The notes under the pieces: generated by a model | Told to the model about the DNA's origin: nothing | The model's database searches: none | What the model saw: the letters and a program-made list of their open reading frames with translations, nothing else | Part shown: positions 35,470-47,200 of the stretch, one piece after another | How the letters are laid out: every line of letters begins with the position of its first letter | Position numbering within the stretch: the stretch's first letter is position 1 | NCBI GenBank assembly: GCA_024362935.1 | Contig: JANCRA010000012.1 | Location: 4,030,001 to 4,094,000 of the forward strand | Origin: Setophaga petechia | Lineage: Eukaryota; Chordata; Aves; Passeriformes; Parulidae | Length of the DNA: 64,000 nt | Direction of reading: 5' to 3' | Translations under genes and position numbers: made by a program

Positions 35470-36690
35470 AGTGTACTGTCAGACATGTCTGTCAGCCTTA
35501 CACAAAGGCAAGCTGCCATTCACTGTAACTACTTGCCAAATGATTTTAGGTTTCTATAAATTTAGTCCCATATGAGTAAAAAGAGCCAATGTCAATTGCT
35601 TATACCATCATTTAGTGATGTCATGGCTCTGTTCTCTCCCATGCCTCAGCAGGAGGAGGCAGCCCATCTCACAGGTAATCTGCCTGCTTGCCACCTGACA
35701 TGCAGTGTTACTGCACTTAACACTTTTGCAGGGCTCAAAGATCTGTCTTTACCTTCATATTACCATGACCTTTGCCTATGACTATTTATTTTCTACAAGT
35801 ATTTGACAGAAAGGGGAAGGCATCAGTACACCTGTGCTTTAGTTCCACTTCCCTAAATACTCCAGCTTAAATTGTGCTTGTTTATATGTTCAGTATCTCG
35901 TGTGCCTTCCTTCAGAAGGACAACTTAATGACAAGGATATTGCAACTTAAATACTAACAATCTTCCTATATCCAAAGTCTGACTAATATGTGGGAGCTAT
36001 TAAATAATTATACTAAATGTTAGACTTGAGTGCCCTTTCTACCATATCTACCATATATGTGGGTGAGGATTCTTCACCATTGACATTTGTTCGGACAGCA
36101 GATTTTGCCTCTGAAAAGAAATGAAAAAAAAAAGCCACTGTTCCTAGAGAAATGGTTTCAATGGTTTTCAAATTTTATTTTTAGGAAGCACCCAGAATAG
36201 TTTGGACAAGATGAGTCAGAAAGACAGAAGCAGTTTAAGGCATCTCTATTGTCAATTCAGCTGGGAGCATCCAAACACCAAAGCTGTTCCCAGATTATTG
36301 TATTACTGTTTCTGCACTTTCTGTGTGTCTGGAGACATGAGCAGTGACTTCTCTCTGGTAAACACTTCAGCACTCTTCCCTAGAAAGCTGTGTTAAGGCT
36401 GCAGTGATTTGTGCAGCACATGATGTGGGAGAGCAGTAGGTTAGCAGTGGTGCACAAAATGCAGGCAGAGCGACTCATACACATGGAACCAGGCTTGAAG
36501 TCAGCTGTGGTCTAATGCATGCACAGAGCCTAACAGCAGGGCTCCTAAGGACCTCTCTTTCCATAGAGTCACAGCATTGTGACTCTATTTTAAGCTGTGT
36601 CATTTATTAAGATAGTTATGGACATTAGTATCATGCATTTGTAAAGACATGTACACACATAATGTATTTAAGTAGTACAAGGAAATTCTG
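35470..36690. other. Unique non-coding DNA
   Basis: I see no gene or transposon. A perfect 11 bp stem hairpin lies at 36563-36588. Confidence 0.55.
36563..36588. repeat. Hairpin, perfect 11 bp stem and 4-base loop
   Basis: atagagtcaca at 36563-36573 pairs exactly with tgtgactctat at 36578-36588 around the loop gcat. It is the tightest mixed-composition hairpin I saw in the window. It is shorter than a microRNA precursor stem and not followed by a T-run, so a role as an RNA element is unproven. Confidence 0.7.
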
Positions 36691-37066
36691 TGCAAATTGG
36701 CCGGTCATTGTGGGCCCTGCCCTGAGAGGTGCACAGGACAGACTCACACCCAGGACAATGCGCCTGCACAGCTGAGAGAAGGGAACAGTCACTCTCCCTT
36801 CAGTGGCAAAGGGTAACCAGATTTCAGGTCTATCTCAGGGTGCTTTCCACTCAACAGTTCACCCTGTAAGCATGTGGGCATGAAACAGACCCAGCTGCCC
36901 TGGCACTCCCTCACTTGTGCCTATCTTCACGTGATGCCCTCTGAGCCACCACACACAAACTCTCCTGGTCTGAACTGCTTTCAGGCATTCTGCCACTTGC
37001 TTCTGCAGGCCTGACCCCAGTGATCCTTGCTCCAAATCACATGTTGGTCACTGCAATCATCTGAGT
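36691..37066. other. GC-richer patch, no recognised content
   Basis: The stretch is about half G+C but with few CpG dinucleotides and no open frame of note. I could not match it to a bird LTR or CR1. It ends in an A17 run (about 37067-37083). Confidence 0.4.
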
Positions 37067-37083
37067 AAAAAAAAAAAAAAAAA
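37067..37083 (+). repeat. Poly(A) run, about 17 A
   Basis: An uninterrupted A run follows the GC-richer patch 36691-37066. A poly(A) after a GC-rich body can mark a processed retrocopy, but no open reading frame or recognisable gene body precedes it here. Confidence 0.8.
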
Positions 37084-37749
37084 CAAAAATGCCAGAGTAC
37101 AAACTGGAATGAATTCAAGCCTCATGTGACTATGTCCTGTTCATTCTATGCTTCATTGACTTTAGCACAGACACACTGTACTAGCCACAGATATTTTGTA
37201 AATACCATCAGCAGCATAATTTAAGTTTGCTCAGATGAGGGTGGAAGAATTTTTCTTACATGGATGGTACTTTTAATGGTCTGGGTTTTGGAAGATAAAA
37301 AGCTTAACGCATACTTTCCTGAGAACACAGTGAGACCCTTTAAAAACAACACATGCAAGAAATGAAGGCTGCATACTGACAAAAAATCAGAACTGTATGT
37401 TTTATTACTGTAAACATCATTTCAACATGCAAATACTTATAAATTAATAGATAGAAGTAAATACTCCCACTTTCTTATAGAAAGGATACTTTAAATCATT
37501 GAGGAGAAATACACCAGTTCTTGGTTTGTGTTCCTCATGATGGCTTTTTTCCTCATAATTTTTTTTCTAATAATCCATCTAAATAAATATAAACCTTTCA
37601 TTCCCTTACCTACATTGCAAAAAGAGTTTTATTGCATGATAAACAAACAAAGAACAGTAAAATATGGTCACTCCTGGCAATGTAAACAATATCACCAAAG
37701 TACTGGTACATTGATCCAAAGTCCTTTCTGGTTTGCACTGCTGTTAGTG

Positions 37750-37797
37750 TAGTTATTCCGGGTTTACACTAGTGTACCAAGGAGCAGAATTTGTTCC
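37750..37797 (+). mobile_element. Possible archosaur/turtle interspersed repeat relic
   Basis: attccgggtttacactagtg, then taccaaggagcagaatttg, resembles the block (gatttacaccagtgtaa, then gagatcagaatctgg) of the palindromic repeat type proposed at 9787-9862. Only about 45 bp are alignable by eye and one arm is missing, so confidence is low. Confidence 0.35.
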
Positions 37798-39082
37798 ATT
37801 CAAAGATCAGTTTTGGATCAGTTGCTGTGCTGTCTGAATATCAGGCACTGTTTTCCACAAGCTGGCATTTGAATGTTTAACAATTTCTGTGTCGCATGAG
37901 AGAGAAATGAGTAAATATGTGAACTCACTGCTCAGTCAGGACAGCTCACCAGTCACTCTGATTAGGCACATTGACTCCACCAGCACTAAGAATATAGGAG
38001 GATGGGGCTCATCCAGCCATCATTAGCCATCAGAAAATAAAGCATCTGCTCTGATAAGTAATTGCAATGCAACCAGAAGTGAGGGACAGGGACCTTGAGC
38101 AGGGGAGGTTGTTATATCTCTCCTAAAATCTTAGGAAGGAGTGAGTTTACCTTTGGATTTATACATATATATATTTTTTTAAATAAAATTTCTTCACTGA
38201 GAATAATTTGAATTTGTGACAAGGTCTCCCTTTTAAATGGCTCTGCTTAGAAGACTCAAGTCCCACTTGCAAATGCTGCTGCCTGAGTGCTTAAGGATAT
38301 CAAATCCTTAAAGGCTAGGCTTCAAATTCTATGCCACTGGAAGCAAATGGACTGAATCACTAAAATTAACTAAAAAGGGGGAAATGGGAATGGAAAATTA
38401 CCAGGACACAAACAATACCTTGGGGTATAAAAGAGTTGCTTGCAAATATAGCACTTTAGTTACATATACAAAGTGCACTGATTGCCAAATCTGTGGTCAG
38501 GAAGACATTCTTCCCCACCTCCCCAAACATGTTGTTTGAGATTTAAATATTTTTGTTGTCTTTCTTGGGTACACTGAGTCAGGCATCATTTGCTCCATGA
38601 AGAGGGCATGTCCCCATGACCAGTATGGGGTGACTCCAGCAAGAGTTCAGACTTCTGGGCAGTTCTTCTACACCATCTCTTAATGTTTATGATCAGAGCT
38701 TAGCTTGAAGGTGAAGAAACAAATAGAAAATTAAAAAAAAAAAAGGCTACTTTTTACAAATGTTTTACGAGCTGTCCTTAAACTGGCACTTGGCTTCCAC
38801 AAAGAGCAGAAGTAAAGGCATGAGGAAGTTTCTTTGGTTCATAAATTTAAATGAGCCATAGTTATGCCAATTTTTCTGACTAATTGGGAATGATGAGATG
38901 TTGGCAAGCCCTTTAAACACTGCACTCCCACACATGTAACTCTTCACAGACCAAAGGCAGGCACCCAATAATACATACAGATATTTACACACTACAGTTT
39001 TTATTTAGGCATATGAAAAAAGAAAACTGCAGGGGTTTTTTTAAGCTGCCCACAAGAATTATCCACAACAAGAGTGTAATAA

Positions 39083-39111
39083 GGAAAAAAAAAAGATAGA
39101 GAGAGAGAGAA
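39083..39111 (+). repeat. A10 plus (GA)n repeat
   Basis: A run of about ten A is followed by gatagagagagagagagaa. It is a simple purine repeat. Confidence 0.85.
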
Positions 39112-39895
39112 ATATAGTCAGAAATTACTTTCTTCAGTTACCATTTCAGAAATAAATCAAAAAGGCAGAAACATTTTTCAGAATTTCTCTTCTGGTTAGC
39201 ATACATTTGGCTCACAGGTTACTGTTAACCACTTTATTGACGGAACTATCAGTTAACAGCCTTTTCTTCTCTGACATTCTATCACCATAGATATTGAAAA
39301 TGTCTTAAAGCAAAAAATTAACATCATGTTTCCATCACACATTTTCTAGTTTTGAGTTAAGACTAATCCATGTGTCTTCATAACTGACAGAAGAATCCAA
39401 AATAGCTTGTTATTTATCAGATTTTTCTGGATGTAGGTAAAAAAAAAACTGTCTTGTTTTCAGAATAGGAAAGAGAAAAACAAAGTAGTACCATAACCAT
39501 CAGACTCTGTTTACTGAAGGGTCTCCTTTGTCAAGATTTTAGTTGTCTCTCCATGACCAATCTAAAGTTGCTATGGTTTGTAGCTGGGACAATAGAATTG
39601 CTCTTAGGCATTTTCTTGTAAGATTTTTATTACCATTTCCACCCCAAAAAGTTAAGAGCTGGTTTGGAACCCTATGGTCAGGCCCAGTTCTCAGTTAATG
39701 GAAGGCACCTTACATTCATGAAAATGAATGAAGTTAACTCTCTGAACACAAATAAACATTTGACCCCTAAAGAGCACAGCTGAAGAGCCAAACTAAATCA
39801 CTTGTAAATGAGCTAAAACAGATGTTCAGTACAGCTCTGCAAAGAGCTGTCAGGAGCTTCCCAGAGCCTCCCTTAAAGTGGCATATGGCCTGACT

Positions 39896-39930
39896 GGGAT
39901 GGGATGGGATGGGATAGGATAGGATAGGAT
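39896..39930 (+). repeat. (GGGAT)4(AGGAT)3 pentanucleotide repeat
   Basis: Four GGGAT units are followed by three AGGAT units without interruption. The switch point suggests a point change that was then amplified. Such G-rich pentamers are common microsatellites in bird genomes. Confidence 0.95.
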
Positions 39931-42900
39931 GATAGGAAGTGCTGAATTACAGCATCTCCTTTGAAAAGGTGTTTTGTGCTCACTGACTGACTCTTAAGTA
40001 GGAAGACATTTACCACATACCTTAACATAATGTACCTGATAGATACTTCCCAGTGTCTCCTTAAAAATTCTAGTGTTCAATATCAATAGGAAGGTATCTG
40101 AAACTCTTTTTGTGTTCTTTGATACTTTTAAATATTTTTTTTCCATTATATTACTTCCCTCTTAATATATATTATGTGATTAACTTCTGTTTCGCAAGAC
40201 TTTAGCAAGGATTTCTGGATAAATTATGGAGTGTAGGTACAATAGTTTGAAATTCACTGTTCCATAGAATAAGATTAGAGGAGGGATATGGGATTTGAGA
40301 TGCACTGTTAATTCACGGCTGAATTCCCCATTAATCAAATATTAATTCAAATTATTTCACTATGTAGAAACTAGAATTCTTCTCAAAACAATGATGTAAA
40401 ATTGATGTACCCATCCATTGATGAAGGTAAACAAGTAAAATTAAATGAAAACCCAAACACTTGGAAACCTCATAAAGTGTTGACTACTGCACAAGTGGGA
40501 CACTAATATTTTACTACTATTGCTTTTTGCACTGCCTCATCATTTTCCTTTGCAACTCTCACCCTTCATTTGCTGTGTTAAGGCTGTGAATTGTCTAGCA
40601 TGGAAGCTGGGTCTTTGTTCTTTGCAGGGAGATCATATCAATAAATTGTAGGGTAGAATTTCACACTGTTCCCACTGCTGTCAATGGGCATTTTACGTTG
40701 AACTCTTTGTGAGAAGAGTATGAGTCATATAGCACATTTCTGAAAACTCCCAGCACTCCATATGCAAGGAGTAGTAAGTCCTGTTTAGACTTGTCCCTTT
40801 TCCCTGTCCTGCTCACTTTAATTGCTTTCAGCAGAGGAAGAAAGAAAGTTTCACAACCAAGTTTGCAGTTGACATTAGGTTTCTCATTTTTAGGTAACCG
40901 CGCTTTTGCAAACTATTCTGTTACTCAAGGTTGTCTGATTCTACACTATTATTCATTCTTGTGCTCTTCTGAGAAGACTGTGAGGTCTGGTGATTTAGGC
41001 AACTCTTAGAAGTAAAAGGTCAAAGTTCCAGTACAGGAGAGGAGTTGATTCAATGAAAAACCATGACTAAACAATCTTATCCTCTTGTGTCACAGCCAGC
41101 TCCACTGAGTCTGGGGAGAAATGTTATGAAGCATGACTTTGGATTAAACTACATGATTCAAACACAGGGGTTGATATTTCCAAAGCTAATGAGGGAAATC
41201 CCCTCAATGAGTTTGGAAACCTCAAACACTTTTAAAAGATCTATTTACATTTTATATGTAGAAAGCATAGAGTTCTCTGTGGATTGCTCATTACATGCAG
41301 TGTTCATTACAAGTGCAGGAATTTGGTGTTCACTACAAAATACTTGTTTCATATACTGCCTTGTCCTTTCATAGTGTCCTTGCAAAAATGTCATTGTCAA
41401 TGTGTTTTAATCATTATTAGAAACCAGCATGTGAAAGCACAGTTAAACAGAACTTGAATCTTTAAAGGTGACCTTCAAGTGTTTCTGCATATGTTGTGTT
41501 GGAGTGAGTGAATCAGGGACATCTTTCAACTCATTTCAACTTTCCCCAGTTGTTCTGCAGTTATTTACCAGGAGGACAAGTGGGAATGCTGATTCTGCCC
41601 CAGACGCTGCACTTTGTACACCTGCTTATTTATAAAATATTCAGCTTACTTTTCAGGCAGGCAAAATATAAAAGTATTGGCTGGAGCTGGAAATCCCTGC
41701 AAAACCACACTCTTCCCTTCATATTCAAATTCAAGGCAGGCAAAGCCTGTGAATGATGGAGACTGTCCGAGGGTATAACTTTGCTTACAATGGAGGGAGT
41801 ATGAATCAGCAAAGGACAGGCACCCACTTATGTTTCAGACTGATTTACACAAGCCCATAAATCATCCAAATGAAGAAAGCTAGAAGTGGAAGTCAGGAAT
41901 GCCACATGTGCCATGACACATGGAGCAATACTTAAAGAACATCTTACAGAATGATTCCAAGTATCAGCACAGCTATCCAGAATAGGAACCTGAGTCAATT
42001 AGGGCCACTGAACCCATGCTTACAAACACTGCAAATTACTCCCCATCACACCGTGGTGATTATGGAGTTTCAGAAGTAGGTTATTAGCAAGGTTTTCTGA
42101 CTTAATCCTTCATTTACAAAGTAATGTGTTTGCCTATTGTGAGATCAGCCTCACAGTCCTGGGGCAGCAATTAATGCTGCCTCTTCCTGAAACACTCACT
42201 GGAGGTCAAAGCTCCAGGGGAGCTTTCCAAAAATTCCCTCTCCCTGGACACTGCTGCCACCCACAGTTTAAGAGACAACAGATTATAAACCCCTTTTTTG
42301 TTTTCAGCAGCTTTCAGAGCTCTTCCAAGTCTTGATCATTTTTCTGAGCACAGTAATTCGTTCTCCCAGCAGAACTCCTTGGCAGTCAGGTTTTCACATA
42401 GGCAATGGGCACACAAGGCTAACCTTCCTAACCCTGATGCTGACTGTGGAGCGCAAGCCCGTCTTAGCACCTCAATGCAAACTGTATTTACAGAGGCAAC
42501 TGATACATAGCCTATGAAAACTCCTTGCTTAGGTTGCCATCATATCAAGGAGGGAAATTATAGATCAAAAAAATAAGAAGTGTAGTCATATTTAACACAG
42601 ATTAATGTCTACCGTAGATGAGAATTTATCTGTACTCCCAGTACAATTTCAAAGCAAAACACAGAGGTTTTGCTGCTTGAATTCCAGTAAAATTGTTTGA
42701 ATTTTTGCCACTAGAGCCTTTCAAGACTTCCTCTGTTTTCCTTAAAAGCTTTGTAACAAACAGTGTATGAGCTGTTCTCTGGGATATTTCAGTCCCTGCA
42801 AGGAAACAGTGAACTTTCAAAAACTATTTGTATCCATCAAAAAATGAGAGCCTTGCACAAGCAGCTACCCGTGGGTCTCTGTTTGATGCAACTGCAGGGA

Positions 42901-44250
42901 CTCTCAGCTGTGGGGCAGAGTACACAAGGAAGGGGGAGAAATATTTCCTCCTGAAAGCCTGAGTATGGGGAGAAGTCATAGGAGGCAGATTACACAGGCT
43001 CTCAAAGGAAGCTGTAAACCCATGCAGGCCAATGCCTAAATGCTGTAATTTTGCACAGAAAGCTGAATCCTATTTATTTTTCTTATTTCCCATTTTATTG
43101 GAGCAAAGTTAAACCTGAAAATGATCTATTGCAGAACAGATCTGCAAGTACAAATAGAACATCTTACTGTTGTTTGTTATTTGTCACAGCATTTGGGCTT
43201 CTGTTTTACTTCTCTGAAGTGCTGGAGAAAATGATCTGAAGATGACATGAATCTGTGAAACGTCTTAATAACTGTCACCTTTGCAATATTTTTCCTGTAT
43301 TGTCTCAACATTACTATTTGTGTTATTATTATTATTGCTTTTAAAATGTTTTTAATATGAATCTTTTGGGAGATATTTTGGAATGAAGAAATACAGAAAT
43401 CCACAAACCAATATAAAATTTCTTAAAAATGAAGGATTGTAAATGTTGAGCATTGTAGTCCATCACCTTACCAGTAAGGCCTTTCAGATTTCTTGCCTTC
43501 TATATAGCTAATCTTCAATCCTATAAAATCTTTGTATAATGTATAATTATTTTACCTGTCTCTCAGCTTTCTAGGATGAAAACATACATCATTACGTGCT
43601 TTGTCAATTTTGACTATATTTAGAATTGAGACAGATTCTTGCTCTAAAGAGTATAAATCTTCAGCATGATAGGAGTCTGACCTTATGAGGGTTTTTAAAC
43701 TGCATTTTTTAACAATCCAGTAAACAACGAAAATTTGTGAGTTACTGAGTCTACTGTTGCAGGACACTCAGGATAATTTAAAATTATTTTGCATTAACTT
43801 TTGACTGTTCTGACGGAGATAGGGAAACACTTACTACTCTTTGTAATTTACTAGATCATACTTTCCACAGAAGAAATGGAGATTGGGCTGCAAGTAAAAC
43901 ATTTATCCACCATCCTCCTGAAAATAATCAGTAAGGCTATTTTCCTTATGCAGTGAAAAAGTCTGAAAACTGCTATGTGAAAAAGAGATTGTGACCTCCT
44001 CCACTCCATGTTTTTAAACTGAATGTAAGCCAGTGATTTCAATAATAATTCATTCAAGGAAGAAAAAAATCCCCACAGGGCCTAAACCAAACTGCTGTGT
44101 TTAAAGAAAACTTGTTCAACGTTATGGGTTAGTCAAACAAATAATGTGTGTAAGCAGCACAAGGAGTTCCACACATGCTTTACTTCAGAGTCTGCAGACC
44201 CCACACTGGCAGCTCACTGCATGAGTAATGCTGCACAGCAGTGGTTCCAG
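39931..44250. other. Unique AT-rich non-coding DNA
   Basis: No gene was recognised. Frames such as 41063-41374 (+, 103 codons) show no domain. A ctgtcaatgggcattttac motif near 40679 may be a fragment of an old interspersed repeat. A TTA run sits at 43322-43336. Confidence 0.55.
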
Positions 44251-47200
44251 CTCAGAGAACCTCAGAGGATTAGAGCTGGATCCAGCTGATGCAAAGGCAC
44301 TCTTCACGTAAAGGAAATGGAAAGAGAGCTGAAGAGCAGTGTGGAATTCACTCAATATTAGTAGGCAAGAAATCCCAAGAATACAAAATCTGTATTTTTG
44401 TTCATATTCCTAACCTCGGCCACTCTTTTTTTTTTTTTTCGCAGAAGATGAAAACCCATAATTCAATTATATAATTTAGATTTATGTTAGTGTAATGTGA
44501 CATTTGAGATTTTTCATCACCTTTTCTTGTAAAGCTACACATACCTGTTCATTAAGACTCTTACTCAAATGCTATAACATCATGTCTGTACTAAATAAAA
44601 ATGTTTATTTATCTGATTGGCCATCAGAATTATGTATCAGCCTCAAGACCCTCATTTCTGAGAAATCAATTTGCATTAGAAATTTCTTGTTTCATGTCAA
44701 AGAAAATAAATCTTCCATGCTTCTAGGAGCTGCCTATTAGCTGGTAGAAGCAATTCTGCCAGTATACTTTGTGTTCCTGTGTGGTGTGTTGACCTTGACT
44801 AGATACCAGGTGTCCACCACCGTGGACACTTCAGCTGACAGAGGAGAGAAAATATAATGAAAAGCTCATGAGTCAAAATGAGGACAGGGAGAGATCCCAC
44901 ACCAGTTACTGTCATGGGCAAAACAAACTCAGCTTGTGGAAATTACCTTAATTTATTAACAATCATATCAGAGCAATGCAATGAGAATGAAAAAAAAAAA
45001 TATCTTAAAACATCCTCCTCTCTGCTTCCCTTCTTCCTGAGCTCAAATTCATTCCCAATTTCTCCACCATTTCCTCTCCAGTGGAAGAGCTCAGCTTTGG
45101 CCAGCAACAAGTCTGTCTTGTTTCTGGCTGACATTGGCCCCATTGGACAAATGGGAAGCTTCTGGAATCTTCTAACAGAACTTGCTCCTATAGCCCCTCT
45201 GCTACCAAAACATGGCAAACCCAAGATGTACTGGCTCAACATTTCCTAGTGAAATGCCACTTGAACATATTTATTTAAAACAAGATAGCTAAAATTTTCA
45301 AATTCAAAAATCAAACAACATTTTGGTGAACAGACAGTGAAGAGCTGCTCTTTAAGCCAGGATTAGGCCTTGTGAGTGTAGCCTGGTGTTTTGGGGAATT
45401 TGCTAGGAAATGTAAATAATCCCAATCCTTGTTATGAAATTGCTGTGTTGTTAAACACTTCAATACACAGCTAGCCATCAGAAGATTTTCCAATGCCTCT
45501 CCCCACCCTTTTGGAAAGTGTTACAGCACAAACAAAAATGTCATTAGCAGTGGATGAACAGCGCTTGAACTAAGACAAAGCCCAATGGAAAACCTGTTTT
45601 TCTCTAGGGAGGTACACACACACACAATAGGAAAATCCCTAAACAAAGAACAGAGAAGCTGTCTTTTGTGTCAGAGGGGTTCTTTTTGCTGAGAGCACAG
45701 TACAACAGAGAGAAAGAAAGACCATAGAAGAGAAAAGGATTCAGGAAAAAACTTCATGTGAAGAGGGCACCTTGATCCACTCTTACAGAACAACAAAGAA
45801 GAACAAATGTTTGGACCCAAAATCATCCTGCCATATCTACACCAAGGAAACAGCAGTGGAAACAACCTTCAGAGGTTTCTGTACTCTTTGATAGTATCTC
45901 TCCAGCTGAGTAAACAGTTTGAAGAGAGGTTCCAAGCACAGGAATTTGTTCCTCTGCATTTTGCTATACTACCAGTATGGTCCCTGGGATGGGTCTCTCT
46001 ACCAGTAGGCTCTCCTGGCATGGGGGTGGCCTTTCTAGCAGGTGGTTTGGATGGAGATTTTTATTCTAAGAATGCTATGTATTGCTATATATTCTGTTTT
46101 CTCTGGCTGCAGAGTCTAAGAACACCAGAATTTGTAATTTTATTGGTATACATGCAGTCTTTCCTTTTGAGGGTCCTGAGTGCCTCCCCAGGCTCCCGTC
46201 TACATTGTAATGAAGAAGCAGGCTTGTTTAACATGCCATGCCAGATGTTCATCAGCAAGTTCATCTTATAAGCAGACTGGTCTTCACCTCATTTTTTTCA
46301 ATAGCAACTTAGTATTAATAAAAAATACAAGTTAAATCAGAAAGATGTGCTCCCACTGATTGTGTCTCTTGCTCCCTGTGAGGGTAGCCTTGTAAAGCTT
46401 TCAGTGAAGAGATAATGCAAAGATCTATTTGCACCCTGGGATAGATGGATGCTTCTGTAAAGAAAAGGCAACATATGATCAAAGCATGGCCTCTCTATAT
46501 CTTAATGACAGTTTGGATACCGTGTTTTAATAACCCAGTTTGGCCTCTTTCATTCCATATAATTATTTGTCTAGGTTCTTAAGATTCATAGTACTCTTGA
46601 ACACTTATATAATTTGTAACTAAGAAACAAATGGCTTCCAAGAGAGTTACCCAAATGGTCATGTCTATTTAAATATGCAAGAAACTTAACTCAGGCATCC
46701 CAACACACCAGGGTCCCTGTGATCAGCTTCAGGAATAATGTGTTCTTGATGCTTTACGGGAAATGCACTCCACCATTATCCAACATCACAGTAAACTCTG
46801 CTAGTGGTCCAATGCTGAGCTTCCAAAGCTGGTGGACAATTCTTCCACCTCCCACTATCCCATTGTCATTTAGGATCCTGCTGTTCTCCTGCTTTCCCCC
46901 TACCACAACCACCCCTTCAACCACTGTCCAAAGTTATAGAGTCTGATGGGAATTTTCCTGGTGGCTCACTGGCAGTGCTCTTCTTATCCTTTTATCTATA
47001 CTTGGAAAAGTTGCCTTTCATAGGGGAAAATTTTGCAGCTTCTGTTGTTTCTTTAGATCCACAAATACATGGACATTTCTTCAGATGAGCCAAATCAGTT
47101 AATAAAGTTCAAGTGGTAAATGAACAGTTTCACAAATTACTTTAAGTCTTAGATCTTTGTTGCAGCACCCTTTCTGTTCCTTGCCAAGCAATTCCTCCTC

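Larger units (their letters stand above)
37084..39895. other. Unique AT-rich non-coding DNA
   Basis: I see no gene. A possible archosaur repeat relic lies near 37750-37797. A short AT dinucleotide run (38161-38175) and a GA run (39083-39111) are ordinary microsatellites. Confidence 0.55.

Noticed and set aside
36691..37060. Second CpG island
   Set aside because: G+C is raised but CpG dinucleotides are few, so it does not qualify.
44250..44300. Possible CR1 tail (tcagaggattagagctgga)
   Set aside because: The similarity is limited to about 15 bp and lacks the neighbouring CR1 blocks.
45807..46271. 154-codon plus frame with hydrophobic stretches
   Set aside because: Hydrophobic runs come from T-rich codons. 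There is no signal peptide pattern, homologue or exon signal.
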